From Haliclona indistincta (lineage: Eukaryota; Porifera; Demospongiae; Haplosclerida; Chalinidae): a stretch of DNA of 64,000 nt. Of the stretch, positions 35,801-46,200 are shown one piece after another. A model generated the notes under the pieces. It made no database searches, had not been told where the DNA came from, and saw only the letters and a program-made list of their open reading frames with translations. The stretch's first letter is position 1; each line of letters begins with the position of its first letter. The position numbers were made by a program, and so were the translations under genes. The stretch lies in NCBI GenBank assembly GCA_964017065.1, contig OZ024786.1, positions 13,321,469 through 13,385,468 on the forward strand. The letters run 5' to 3'.

Positions 35801-37860
35801 GAAAACGATTTGCGTGCCATGACAAGGCAGCTGCCAAAAACAGAGCACAAGGCGATCTTGCTTTACCATCAAAGGTACCTGTGGATACTGATAAAATATT
35901 TGATGCTGGCACCTTTGACGACGAGCGTCAAGTGATTCTAGTTGAAGGAGTGGGAGGAATGGGAAAAACAAGTCTAGCCTACCAATATGCCAAGAAATGG
36001 GCTGAAGGAAAGTTGAACACATTTGATGCTGTGGCTCTTGTTCGTCTACGAGAATATGAACACGATGTACATGAAGTTGATAGCATCTTGCCTCACCTTC
36101 TCTTCCTAGCTAGTGGTAACAGCACATCAAAAGAGTTGGCTCGACTTATCATAGATAAGCAAAAGATACTCCTCGTCTTGGACGGCTGGGATGAGTTTCC
36201 AGCAAGCATTCGTAAGCCGTCGTTCATCGAAGATCTCCTTCGGTCAATTTCTTCTCAGACTAGAATACTGATAACCTCTCGACCTGACTTTTCGCTGGAT
36301 ATTCATGGTCTAGCTAACCGGGTAGAGATTCTTGGTTTCACTAAAGATGATATTCGCAAGTATTTTAAGAATGCGTTAAACTCACAACTGTCCGATAGTG
36401 AAGCAGTGAAATCAGCTTGTGATAAGCTGAGCAGTCATTTCCGTCGCTATCCAGTTATCGAAAGCTGTTGCTATGTGCCACTGAATGCAGCCATTCTAGC
36501 GTACATATACCTCAATCATGACCAGACCTTACCCATCACTCGATGTGAGTTGTTTCAAGAGCTGGTACTATGCTGCATAGCATGTGAGCTGAAAACTCAT
36601 CGACCCGATAGAGTTGTCTGCTCGTTAACATTTGAAGACCTCCCTGCTGATCTTAAGGAGCAGTTATACAACCTCAGTGAACTAGCATTCAAGGGAGTGA
36701 TGCAGAATGAGACCGTTTTTACACAGAAAGAACTAACATCACTCTCTGCATTAGGTCTGCTTCATAGTGTCCAGGGGTTTGGCTCAATTGGTCGAAAATC
36801 AGTCACTTGCAACTTTATCCATCTAGCCGTCCAAGAGCTCCTTGCTGCCTACTATATCTCTCGACTAGAACCAGCTAAGCATTCTAAACAATTTGAAACT
36901 CTCTTGAAGGACAATCTCAAGTTTCCTGTACTCCAGTTCTATTCTGGTCTGACCGGGCTCACCAATGAGAATGTGAGAAACCTCATCACTGGATTTTACT
37001 TTGATTTTGATAAAGAAAAGTCAAGACTTTGCCTTTTAGCATTTCTGAACTGCATTTTTGAAACACAAATACTCGATCAATTATTTTTTGAACAAATGGT
37101 TCGTACTCTAAATTCTCAAGTTTACTTGCGCTCTATTTCTTTGAGTCCAATGGATTGTTTGTCAGTGCACTACTTTTTATCCTCCATCAGAACCGTGGTG
37201 ACTGGTCAAATGGAATTGAACCTTTCTTACTGCAGTATTGATGACAAATGTTTGGGTATGCTACTAGGAATTTCTACTGAGCATGCTGAGAAATCCTGTA
37301 CATCAAGTGTTTTAGAGTCTGTAGAAACCCTGAAAGTGGACGATAATGAATACACAGACTCTGGGATTGCTTGCATTGCCAGAGCTCTTATCTCCAACAA
37401 GACTTTAAAAACACTGAGGGTTGGTAATGACAGCATAACAGACATGGGACTGGTGCCACTGTTGGAAGCACTACCAAGACTACATTCACTGGAGAAGTTA
37501 CTATTGCGCTGGTCATTGTCACATCCAGATGAAACATTGAATAAGATCGGAGAGTGTGTAGGAAGAAGTACACTGAAACAATTAAAACTATGGTCTTATT
37601 CTCCGTCATTGCAGTCAGAAGAGGCAGTAAAAGAGTGGGTCCAGAGTGTAGTGGTTGGAGGGAACGGTCTTATACATTCTCTTGAGCACAGACAGGTTAC
37701 TGAGCTCGTTATATGCATTAGATTGATAAACATTTCATGTCGAATCAATGTTGATGATGTAAGAACTCAATTAGATTCATCACTACAAATAACAATGGAT
37801 TCAATTAATTTAAGAAGAGTACATAAATCATTACACTCCATTGATTTGATTGTTTTGTAG
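32874..37860 (+). CDS. NLR copy F: Death, CARD-like, NACHT, LRR receptor (three exons)
   Basis: Exons 32874-32904, 32973-33260 and 35255-37860, phase 1 joins, 974 residues, no break seen. Exon 1 lacks one codon compared with copies B-D (MAQASLSAVQ). Exon 2 is the Death domain, with a few changes such as Gln for Leu in the DKWxSLA helix. Exon 3 carries the linker, CARD-like region, pre-NACHT segment, NACHT (GVGGMGKTS; ILLVLDGWDE; ILITSRP) and RI-type LRRs. It is the most diverged complete Death-type copy, with changes clustered in the LRRs and in the variable loop after VRNLITGF. The 2-kb second intron carries a tRNA-like SINE head and a MITE. As an NLR it would sense ligands in the cytosol and signal through death-fold contacts; that is family knowledge, not shown here. 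Confidence 0.85.
33669..33723. repeat. Short CGTGCGC tandem repeat
   Basis: Two copies of acgtgcgcacgctat followed by cgtgcgcgtgcgcgtac, in the second intron of copy F. It is an alternating purine-pyrimidine tract, unusual in this AT-rich region. Confidence 0.6.
33772..33855 (+). mobile_element. tRNA-like SINE head in the intron of copy F
   Basis: Contains a perfect pol III A box, tggctcagcgg (33776-33786), and a near-consensus B box, ggttcggttct (33830-33840), 43 bp apart as in tRNA genes. A duplicated cagggtt between them suggests decay. It differs from the minus-strand SINE at 39714. I cannot delimit its 3' end. Confidence 0.5.
34435..34972. mobile_element. 538-bp MITE in the intron of copy F
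   Basis: Starts gggataccattttaatgaga and ends with the exact inverted repeat, about 33 bp long. No protein frame belongs to it. I could not find a clear target duplication. Confidence 0.75.
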
Positions 37861-38841
37861 GGTAATCCAGCAATGTTTTTTTTTATCTTGTCATACCCTT
37901 TTCACTTTAAAGAAATTTTGAAAATAATTATTTTGAGCGGTGGACGTTAATTCAGTGTTGATTTTTAACACCCACGTGCATTTTTATAGTAACATAATGA
38001 TAATAACTATACTTATAAACACATGCAGCAATCTACACGCAATTGAGCCACACCTGGGGACGAGGCTAGGGAAAATAATACATGAAGCGCATGTGGCTGT
38101 TATCTCAACTGTCCAGGCATAGATCGACACACTTCAAGCACAGCAGCATCTTAAAAGAATATTATAGATAAAAAATTAAGATTTTATTCATGTGCAACCG
38201 TTAAACAAACTTAAACTCAATTAGATTGATCACTCCAAGAAACAATGGATTCAATTAATTTAAGAAGATTATTACATTACATAGATTTTTTATTTGGGAA
38301 TCAAACAATGTCACTTTATCCTTTCACTAGGGTGGAATTTTTGTAAGTAATTATGTTCATTTCTGATGTTCCTAATAAATTTTTTCTCCAGCTTGGTACT
38401 TCAATTTTGAGTGAATGGAAGGGATTAGTTCTATGAGAAAAAATAGAGATAAAGATGATGAAGGACATGTGTGTGTACACATGTGAATCACTCACTATAG
38501 TCATCTCTTCTCAACCAAGTAATCCTTGTGAGTGAGAATGTACTACCCTTCTCATGGGAATCGATCCACCGACTCAGGGTAGCACCACCAGCGGATGAAG
38601 AGAAGAGGCTGTATGGCAGAGAAGAAGGTGGAGTTTGGGATAGTGAAGGAGGAGGGGATCGAGGTAGGCAACAAACTGAAGATATCAGAAAAATTAAGTT
38701 TAAACCACATTATGACTGTACTGTACTTATAGTACTAAATTCTAACCATCCACCATTTTGTTAAAAACAGAGAGAAAAATATTACTATGTGAACAAGTAA
38801 ACCACCAACTACAATGAAGCAAGCAACTCACACTATGATCC

Positions 38842-38842
<1 letters not shown>
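37861..38842. repeat. 3' flank of copy F with a relic NLR 3' end and an R1 module
   Basis: At about 38210-38290 the last about 80 bp of an NLR gene reappear (tcactccaagaaacaatgg, then caattaatttaagaaga), followed by a typical NLR 3' flank. The segment 37945-38200 between the two 3' ends is unrelated. The R1 module follows (about 38458-38650), with a GTGT rather than GT loop in its inverted repeat. No gene seen. Confidence 0.6.

Positions 38843-38915
<73 letters not shown>
38843..38915. repeat. CA microsatellite (SINE tail)
   Basis: Uninterrupted ca run at the low-coordinate end of a minus-oriented SINE. Confidence 0.95.
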
Positions 38916-38916
<1 letters not shown>

Positions 38917-39300
38917 TAAAAAAAGCAAAAGCAAAGCCTCTCGCTGCCTATTACAGGTCACGCGTTCCTGGACAAGCCAGGGCACTTGTGCACTAAGCAG
39001 GTACGATGTGCCGGTGCTATGAGCACTCCTGGAGCCCGGGCAAGGAACTCGCAGGAGGTACCAACCATGCCTCCCACTGCCGGTGTGGGCACCCTGTAGT
39101 CCCACCACTACCATTAGTGGTACAATGAGACACAGTCGGTGTGCTTTGCTCCCCCAGTACAAGACCAGGTACCCATTTTACAGATGGGTGGGCTGGTGGG
39201 CTGGAGTACTTGTGATGTTATTTGTTCTTATTTTTCCTCCTGCCCTGGGATACGAACCAGTGTCCTCCGATGTCCTCTGGGTCATGCTTTGTTTGCTTTG
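38916..39300 (-). mobile_element. tRNA-derived SINE, copy with decayed head
   Basis: Homologous to the complete copy at 39326-39714 over its body. The B box has one mismatch to consensus (about 39248-39258, ggatacgaacc on the + strand) and the A box half is lost. An AAAGC-rich tail and the CA run lie on the 3' side. Confidence 0.7.
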
Positions 39301-39310
39301 CTTTGCTTAG

Positions 39311-39708
39311 CTACACACACACACAAAGCAAGCAAAGCAAAAGCAAAGCAAAAAGCAAAGTGTCTAGCTACCACAAGGGTCACGCGTACCTGGCGAAGCC
39401 AGGGCACCTGTGCACCAAGCAGGTACTATGTGCCGGTGCTGCGCAATCTCCTGGAGCCGGGCAAGGAACTCGCAGGAGCATAAACTGTGCCTCTCACTGC
39501 AGGTGTGGGCACCCGAAGTCCCACCGACGCCTTTAGTGACCAATGAGACACAGCCAGTGTACTTTGCTCCCCAGTACAAGACCAGGTACCCGTTTTACAG
39601 ATGGGTGGGCTGGAGTACTTGTGATGGTTTTTTTTCCTCCTGCTCTGGGATTCGAACCAGTGTCCTCTGGGTTGCAAGCCCTAGACTCTACCAGTTGAAC
39701 CACCAGGG

Positions 39709-39714
<6 letters not shown>
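39311..39714 (-). mobile_element. tRNA-derived SINE with A and B boxes
   Basis: Read on the minus strand from 39714: a tRNA-like head with A box tggttcaactgg (39702-39691), an anticodon-like loop cttgcaa closed by ggg/ccc (anticodon TGC, alanine-like), and a perfect B box ggttcgaatcc (39658-39648). A body of about 300 bp follows, then a GCTTT-rich and short TG tail (39345-39311). It is a pol III-driven, non-autonomous retroposon; the partner LINE cannot be named from this window. Confidence 0.8.
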
Positions 39715-39763
<49 letters not shown>

Positions 39764-39812
39764 ACACACACACACACGCACGCACGCACGCACGCACACT
39801 AACACACACACA
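39713..39812. repeat. CA/CGCA microsatellite
   Basis: Interrupted ca run with cgca variants between two SINE copies. It is equivalent to the run that truncates NLR copy D, and is the left edge of the duplicated CARD-type gene segment. Confidence 0.9.
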
Positions 39813-40035
39813 AAGTGTCTCGCTAACCTTATCTCAAGGGTCACACATACCTGGTGAAGCCAGGGTACCTGTGTACTAAGCAGGCACTGTGTGCTGTGCT
39901 AACCAACCTCCTGGAGCCGGGCAAGGAGCTCTCAGGAGGACCAGCTATGCCACCCAATACAGGAGAGGGCACCATACATCCCACCAAAGCTTTTTATGGT
40001 TAATGAGACACAAACAGTGGACTAAAATGCTTCTA
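39813..40035 (-). mobile_element. SINE-like repeat, twin of 23895-24130
   Basis: Nearly identical to 23895-24130 and followed by the same flank, so the two arose by segmental duplication rather than separate insertion. Confidence 0.65.
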
Positions 40036-40074
40036 TAAGTCTCTTGCTGCCCTAACATACCATGGCACTGACAG

Positions 40075-41190
40075 CATCATCCAGTTGTAACAGCATGCTT
40101 AGATTTGGAATAATCAGAATTATTTTAGTTTCTCAGATCCTGCTATCCTACTGCACTCATCATTCATTGTGTGCTATTGGTAAACCACATTCATTGACTA
40201 CATTTGTCTCTAGTTTACAAAAGAGTGCATGTTATGTAAACTTGTTAAATACAGGTTACCACAGGAATATTTCCCTTTGTTGCAAGTAGAAAGAAAACAA
40301 ACCTGTTGAGTAAGATCTTGAACAGTCTTGTAATTATGATGTCCTAGTCTCACCATACTCACACCTCTGTTACGCAGTTTGTCTTCAATGGTAGGATCAC
40401 ATGTTTCAGCCATCTTTACAGCTTCATCTTTCAACGTCAGTGGAATTTGATTGATAGTGAGAGTCTATAATAAGTAGACTATAGCGGCTAACCAATTAAT
40501 TCACTGCACTTAAGCTCTCTCTTCTTGAATGGAGCTGGGACCTGCTCACCCTCATCACTGCACTGTATAGTGATCATGATAGTTACTGAAGGATACTCAT
40601 ACCACAATACACAACCACAGCTATTCATGATAAAGCACAAATACATGTCTATATATAAACCCATACAATGGAAGGATTACCAAAACATTATAGACTAACT
40701 CTTTTTAAATCATCAGGTACTCTTTCATCAAGCTCAACTGATTCCTTGAACCAAATTAGGTCGACCTGTGTTGAATGACGAAGCATTGATTGTAACTAAC
40801 AAGTTTACCTAAAACAACTCACTTTGTGGCAGGACATTATTTGCACATGCTGGACTTCTTTCTCTGTTTTCCAGCACTCCCACAATAGTCGGTCTGTCCT
40901 CAGTAAATTCACTTTGTTCTCTAGTTTCTGGTGCTTGAATTTCTCTTGATCTCTCGGCTGTTGGCAGGTTCCTGGCTATGTTCACATACGCTGAAGATGG
41001 AGGAAGTCCGTGTGGGACAACGAAACTGCCTTCCTGAGCAACAGCGGATTCCTGTTCAGGAGCGTGAGGGAGAGAAGGAACTGAAGGTACCGACTGCCCT
41101 CCTGCAGGATTTTCCTCTTCATCATCTTCGTTCTGTCTCCAGTTTCTGCCTCTTTCGTTACCTTGAGTAGCAAGCTAAGGACGCCTATCG
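40075..41190 (-). other. Conserved region downstream of the CARD-type gene, copy 2
   Basis: Twin of 24180-25197. Open minus-strand stretches are preserved: one containing KDEAVKMAETCDPTIEDKLRN (about 40470-40305), one after a good acceptor (ttcaacacag, near 40763) encoding FKESVELDERVPDDLKRVSL and a stop, and a Pro/Glu/Ser-rich one (about 41150-40820). They could be additional exons. The product is unknown. Confidence 0.35.
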
Positions 41191-41572
41191 TCATTTCTTC
41201 TCTACATGTAGAGACATCTGACCAGCTGGTACACCTGAGAGAGACAAAGCAAAACAGCTATCATTCATAACATGTGAGCGGCAAGGCTCTAGGTAGTGAG
41301 TACTGACCATTTCCTAACACTCGTCCCTCAGTGTTGACTCTAGCTGTGGTAGCACTCTGTCCTGACTCCTGGATGGGAGGTCCTCCATCATCACTGCTTT
41401 CACCTCCATCATCTCTTCTTCTGCGTCTTGCTCTGTCAGCTTCAACACTTTGAGGACCTGCTTCATCGTCAGGCTCAGCCCTCTCTCTGTCACCCACACC
41501 ATCACGATAGACCAGATGCTGCTGATACACACCAAACAACTCACGAGGAGCTCGCTTACCCTTAGAACGAGC

Positions 41573-41599
41573 TGAGAGAGAGAGAGAAGGAGAGAGAGA

Positions 41600-41641
<42 letters not shown>

Positions 41642-41665
41642 GAGAGAGAGAGAGTGAGAGTGAGA

Positions 41666-41702
<37 letters not shown>

Positions 41703-41745
41703 TGAGAGAGTGAGAGAGTGAGAGAGTGAGAGAGTGAGAGAGTGA

Positions 41746-41826
<81 letters not shown>
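41573..41826. repeat. Expanded GA/CT array at the exon 3 acceptor
   Basis: About 250 bp of GA with periodic gtgaga variants, against about 60 bp at the same place in copy 1. Its left edge is the cag acceptor of exon 3 on the minus strand; its right edge abuts the remnant of exon 2. The expansion probably accompanied loss of the CARD-encoding sequence. Confidence 0.85.
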
Positions 41827-41830
<4 letters not shown>

Positions 41831-41936
41831 GTAACAGTTCATCACGACTTATCATTATCAATGTAGAAATGTTGACCGGGTTGCTGGTCATAATCTCGCC
41901 TGACCTCCTCCCTCACTCTGTCCTGTGTGTCCATGA

Positions 41937-42081
41937 CTGAGGGAGAGAGGGAGGGAGAGGAGAGAGAGATAGGGAGACAGAGAGAGAGGGAGGGAGAGAG
42001 AGATGAGTAACAAGGTGCCTGAGGTATATATTTGTGCTCACTCACCATCTTGTTCCACTTCCGTGGAAGTGTTGTTCCACT

Positions 42082-42129
<48 letters not shown>

Positions 42130-42177
42130 GAGGGAGGGAGGGAGGGAGAGGGAGGGAGGGAGGGAGGAAGAGAGATG
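41937..42177. repeat. GA/CT arrays in intron 1 of the CARD-type gene copy 2
   Basis: Two GA/GGGA-rich blocks (41937-42003 and 42081-42177) flank a partial duplicate of the exon 1 donor region (about 42040-42065). Confidence 0.8.
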
Positions 42178-42289
42178 ACTAACAAGGTGCTTGAGGTATT
42201 TGTGCTCACTCACCATCTTGTTCCGTGCGATCTCTCACTCCACGAACTGGTTGGTAGCCAGCAGGAGGTGGATACGCCATCAGTTTTCA

Positions 42290-42803
42290 CAGGAGCCCAT
42301 AACGAGAAGGAGCGTCCAACGTGCAGGACCAACCTATGACCAAAATCCTTAAGTAGAAAGTCCATATAATTATGGGGACCGCTGTGTAAACTGTTGGGTT
42401 AACATTAATGATATTCATAACTACTTCGTTTTCGTAGTAACATACGTACACAACCACGAGTACGAGTACGATGGAGTGCTAGTTCAGCGGTACGTGGTGC
42501 ATGAAGTATGGAACCAGCTGTCAGCGTTGTAGATGTCGAAACAACACCTACTACACCTCTTTCGGGCCAGAAGCGGGCACACACACGGCTGACCATGTTT
42601 ACTGGGCATTTACGCGACGTACAATTACACGTATAATGTACGTACGTACAGAACGAACAATTGTTTTGACAGTGGCGTGGCCTTGTTACAAGGGGCTGGA
42701 CCTGGTCTGCCAAATATGGACTTTCTACTTGAGGATTTTGGTCATAGGTTGGTACCGAGGAAATGTATTAGTGTTGGACGCTCCTTCTCGTTATGGGCTC
42801 CTG
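42290..42803. mobile_element. 514-bp MITE inserted in the promoter of copy G
   Basis: Starts caggagcccataacgagaag and ends with its inverted repeat; the arms extend about 80 bp (to aagtccata/tatggactt) with a few mismatches. The flanking gttttca is present on both sides (42283-42289, 42804-42810), a duplication of 7 bp, or 8 if the ambiguous c is counted. The empty site exists upstream of NLR copy E (gttctcacacac near 26222). The ends resemble hAT elements. No coding capacity. Confidence 0.85.
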
Positions 42804-42819
42804 GTTTTCACACACTAGT

Positions 42820-42982
42820 TGTAGACAATTATTGTGATTATCATTATTCATTGACTGATTGATTGTGTTATGAATATCATTGAACTCATTGAGCATAGAG
42901 AACATGTGCGTGCGTGATTATCGATAAGCAGCTTGGAGTAATAGACAGCAGAGAGAAGCGCAGTAGCCCAGAATCTCCTACA
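42820..42982 (+). repeat. Left LTR of the BEL/Pao element
   Basis: 163 bp, starting tgtagacaatt and ending ctcctaca. I see no difference from 48909-49071. The 5-bp flank ctagt precedes it and also follows the right LTR. A primer-binding site, tggtcctacccgaaccgg, complementary to a tRNA 3' end with CCA, follows at 42983-43000. Confidence 0.95.
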
Positions 42983-43249
42983 TGGTCCTACCCGAACCGG
43001 ATGTTAACAACACGTAAGCATTCCACGAACACTGAGACGAACTACTGGACTTCAATCTAGTGACCCGATCCGCCATTTTGTTTCTAACCGTTGGAACCTC
43101 GGAAGGAGCTATACAGCTAGCCACTGAAGGATTCGAAAGTGAGATCCCTTGTTAGGACACGGATACAGATACAAATTGGTGAGGAATTACATAGTTACAC
43201 ACCTGTGACACACTCGAGTTGCTGACCACGTGCACACGAAATATTGTCA

Positions 43250-46200
43250 ATGTCCTCTGAACGAGCGAAAAAATCAAGAGTTAGAGGTGGACATAAGGCA
43301 GCAGTAACTAGGCGTATCAAAGATGTGGATGATACGATCGCTGCAGCCACGCCAGGAAGCCCGTTAGATTTAACAAAGCTAGCGACGCTAAGAATCAGCC
43401 TTCGTGAGAAACTTGATGCATTGAGCAAGCTTGACGAGGAGATATTTGAACTCATCGAAGATGAGACAGAACTCGCGACGGACATTGAGACCGCTGATGC
43501 CTTTAAAATGTCTATTCACGCTACTATAATGAAGATAGATGAGCAAGCAAGGCACAGCGCGAGCGCTCCACCTGCGGCACCAGGTACAGCCACTGCACTA
43601 GCACCAACCTCGAGCAACACTCGATTGCCCAAACTACAGCCTCCTTCTTTTGATGGCGATATAACCAAATGGGCCACATTTTGGGATGCGTTTGATGCCA
43701 CCATTCACAGAAACGCATCGTTATCTGATATTGACAAGTTCACATACTTGAAGTCATCGCTTCACAGAACGGCACGAGAAGCCATTGCTGGCCTAACACT
43801 TTCTTCCGCAAACTATCGCGAGGCACTCACCATCTTAGAAAAGCGGTTTGGAAATAAGCAGCTAATAATATCTAGACACATGAACATTCTTGTCAGTCTA
43901 GAACCAGTCAGTTCAGGTCATAACGTTTCAGCTTTAAGGCATCTCTATGACCAGGTAGAGTCGCATGTGCGTAGTCTCAAATCCCTTGGAATTACCGCCG
44001 ACTCTTACGGAAGTTTGCTATTACCGTTACTAACTAAGAAACTGCCTGCTGAGATTCGACTAATAATTAGTCGCAAGGTACCAGAGAACGAATGGAAACT
44101 AGATGAGGTGATGACAGCGCTGGAAGACGAACTAAAGGCTCGAGAGAGATCGGCACAGCCACACCGAGAACCTCCTCCCGCTCGTGAAAACAACCGCCCT
44201 ACAAATTCGTTTGTAATTGGAGGCACACCTACTAATACTTGTTGTTATTGCCGCCAGAACCATCAACCACATCTGTGTCAATTAGTACCAGCTCTTGAGA
44301 CACGAAAGCAGTCATTAAGAAGGTCAGGAAGGTGCTTCAATTGCTTGACAAGAGGCCATTTGGGGAGAGATTGCAGATCCAAACTACGATGTGCCACTTG
44401 TGGAGGACGTCATCATCTTAGCATATGTGACAAGACTGGTCAACACGCCATCCCAAAGAACAAGGATACCGGCGCACGCACTGACAAGAATGTGCTACCT
44501 TCACCTAACCCAGAGCTCAACCCCGGTGCACCTCCTTTCAACCCTGAACACACTACCACCACGGTTTGTTCTAGCAGTTCTCAAGTCGTATTTCTCCAGA
44601 CAGCTAAGTCTATCATACAGAACCCTGAAACAACAGAAATCCTTGAGGTCCGCTTGCTTCTAGACTCTGGTAGCCAGAAGTCGTACATTAGCGAACGAGC
44701 TCGTGAGAAGTTAGGTATCGACGCTTGTGAAGAGCATACACTCACCATTGCAACCTTCGGTTCCGCAGGTAACAGAATCTCTTGTCCCATGGTTGAGGTC
44801 GGTCTGCAATTACAGGACAGTTCGGTCATGAGCCTCAAACTGTACGTTGTTCCTAAGATCTGTGAACCACTCGCCGTACAGCCGCTCTCTATATGCAGCA
44901 AGAAACACAAACACATTATTGGCCTGCAACTAGCCGATCCCACTTGCAGTACTAGTGTATCTCTCCCAGTGGATGTTCTAATTGGAGCAGACGTATATTG
45001 GAAGATCGTGACAAACAAATTGCGTCGAGGACCACACGGACCAACAGCTATTTTCACCAAACTAGGCTGGGTGCTCTCAGGTCCATCAGATTCTGTCGAA
45101 CCCTATCACAGGTCAACTAACCTTGTCACCCACGTACTGCACGTACAAGAGCCCACCCTTGACAGCCAACTCCAGGCATTTTGGGATCTCGAGACCATGG
45201 GTATCTCAAGTGAAGAGAGGTCATTGTATGACAACCTCGCTGAAGTTATTAAATTTGAGAACGGTAGGTACAAAGTACCACTCCCATGGAAAGAGACGCA
45301 TGACAGTCTACCAGACAACTACCAGTTAAGTTCAACCAGACTCCAGAGCTTGCTGCGACGCCTGAAGCGTGATCCTGTCATCTTAAGTGAGTACCACCGG
45401 ATCATGGAAGATCAGCTAAAACAAGGAATAATTGAGCTGGTGCCAACACATGAGTCTGTCCCGAATCACATTCATTATCTCCCACATCACCCAGTCGTAC
45501 GACAAGACAAGTCGACAACAAAGGTTCGCATAGTTTTTGATGCCTCAGCCAAACCACCTGGTCGTCCTTCACTGAATGATTGTCTCTTTAAGGGCCCTAA
45601 ATTTGATCAATTGATTTTCGATATCCTTTTGCGATTCAGAGTTCACAAGATAGCCCTTATAGCTGACTTAGAGAAGGCATTTTTGATGATATCAATTGAC
45701 GAAGGTGATCGTGACGCCTTGAGGTTCCTATGGACTGATGATGCCACCATGGATAAACCAACCATCAGAGCCTACAGGTTTACGCGAGTAGTATTCGGAG
45801 TTTCATCTAGTCCATTCCTCTTGAACGGAACGGTAAGGCATCATCTCGAACAAAACATGCAATGCAACAACGACCTTGTTCGCAAGCTAATTCGTTCAGC
45901 TTATGTTGATGATATTTTATCAGGAACTGAAACTGAAGAAGAAGCTTTCAAGATGTATCAAGAATCAAAGAAAATTTTTCGCGAAGGAGGATTCAACTTG
46001 CGAAAGTTTAAAACCAACTCAAGTGTCTTACAAGCACAGATTGACAAGTCTGAAGAACCAACCAGACTGACACATCAGGGAAGAATCTTGCCAGACAAGC
46101 CACCAACCCAGACAGCTCAACCAATGAGTCACGCAGATGCCGAAGAAGTCAAGGTTCTTGGTGTTCTCTGGAATTCGACACAAGATGACGTCTTTGTTTT

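Larger units (their letters stand above)
41191..42280 (-). pseudogene. Small CARD-type gene, copy 2 (exon 2 mostly deleted)
   Basis: Exon 1 is intact at 42280-42214 with the same donor. Exon 2 starts at 41936 but keeps only about 28 codons (MDTQDRVREEV to FYIDND) before running into a GA/CT array near 41850, so the CARD-like helices are gone. Exon 3 (41571-41308) and exon 4 (41234-41191) are present and, unlike copy 1, exon 3 has no stop. The gene faces NLR copy G head to head, but a MITE and a BEL/Pao element now separate the two starts by 6.9 kb. It is almost certainly non-functional in its original form. Confidence 0.6.

Noticed and set aside
39648..39714. Functional tRNA-Ala gene
   Set aside because: A and B boxes are present, but the acceptor stem does not pair and the sequence continues into a repeated SINE body.
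41562..42216. Ser-Leu repeat proteins on the minus strand
   Set aside because: They are translations of GA/CT microsatellite; only the short flanking parts match real exons.
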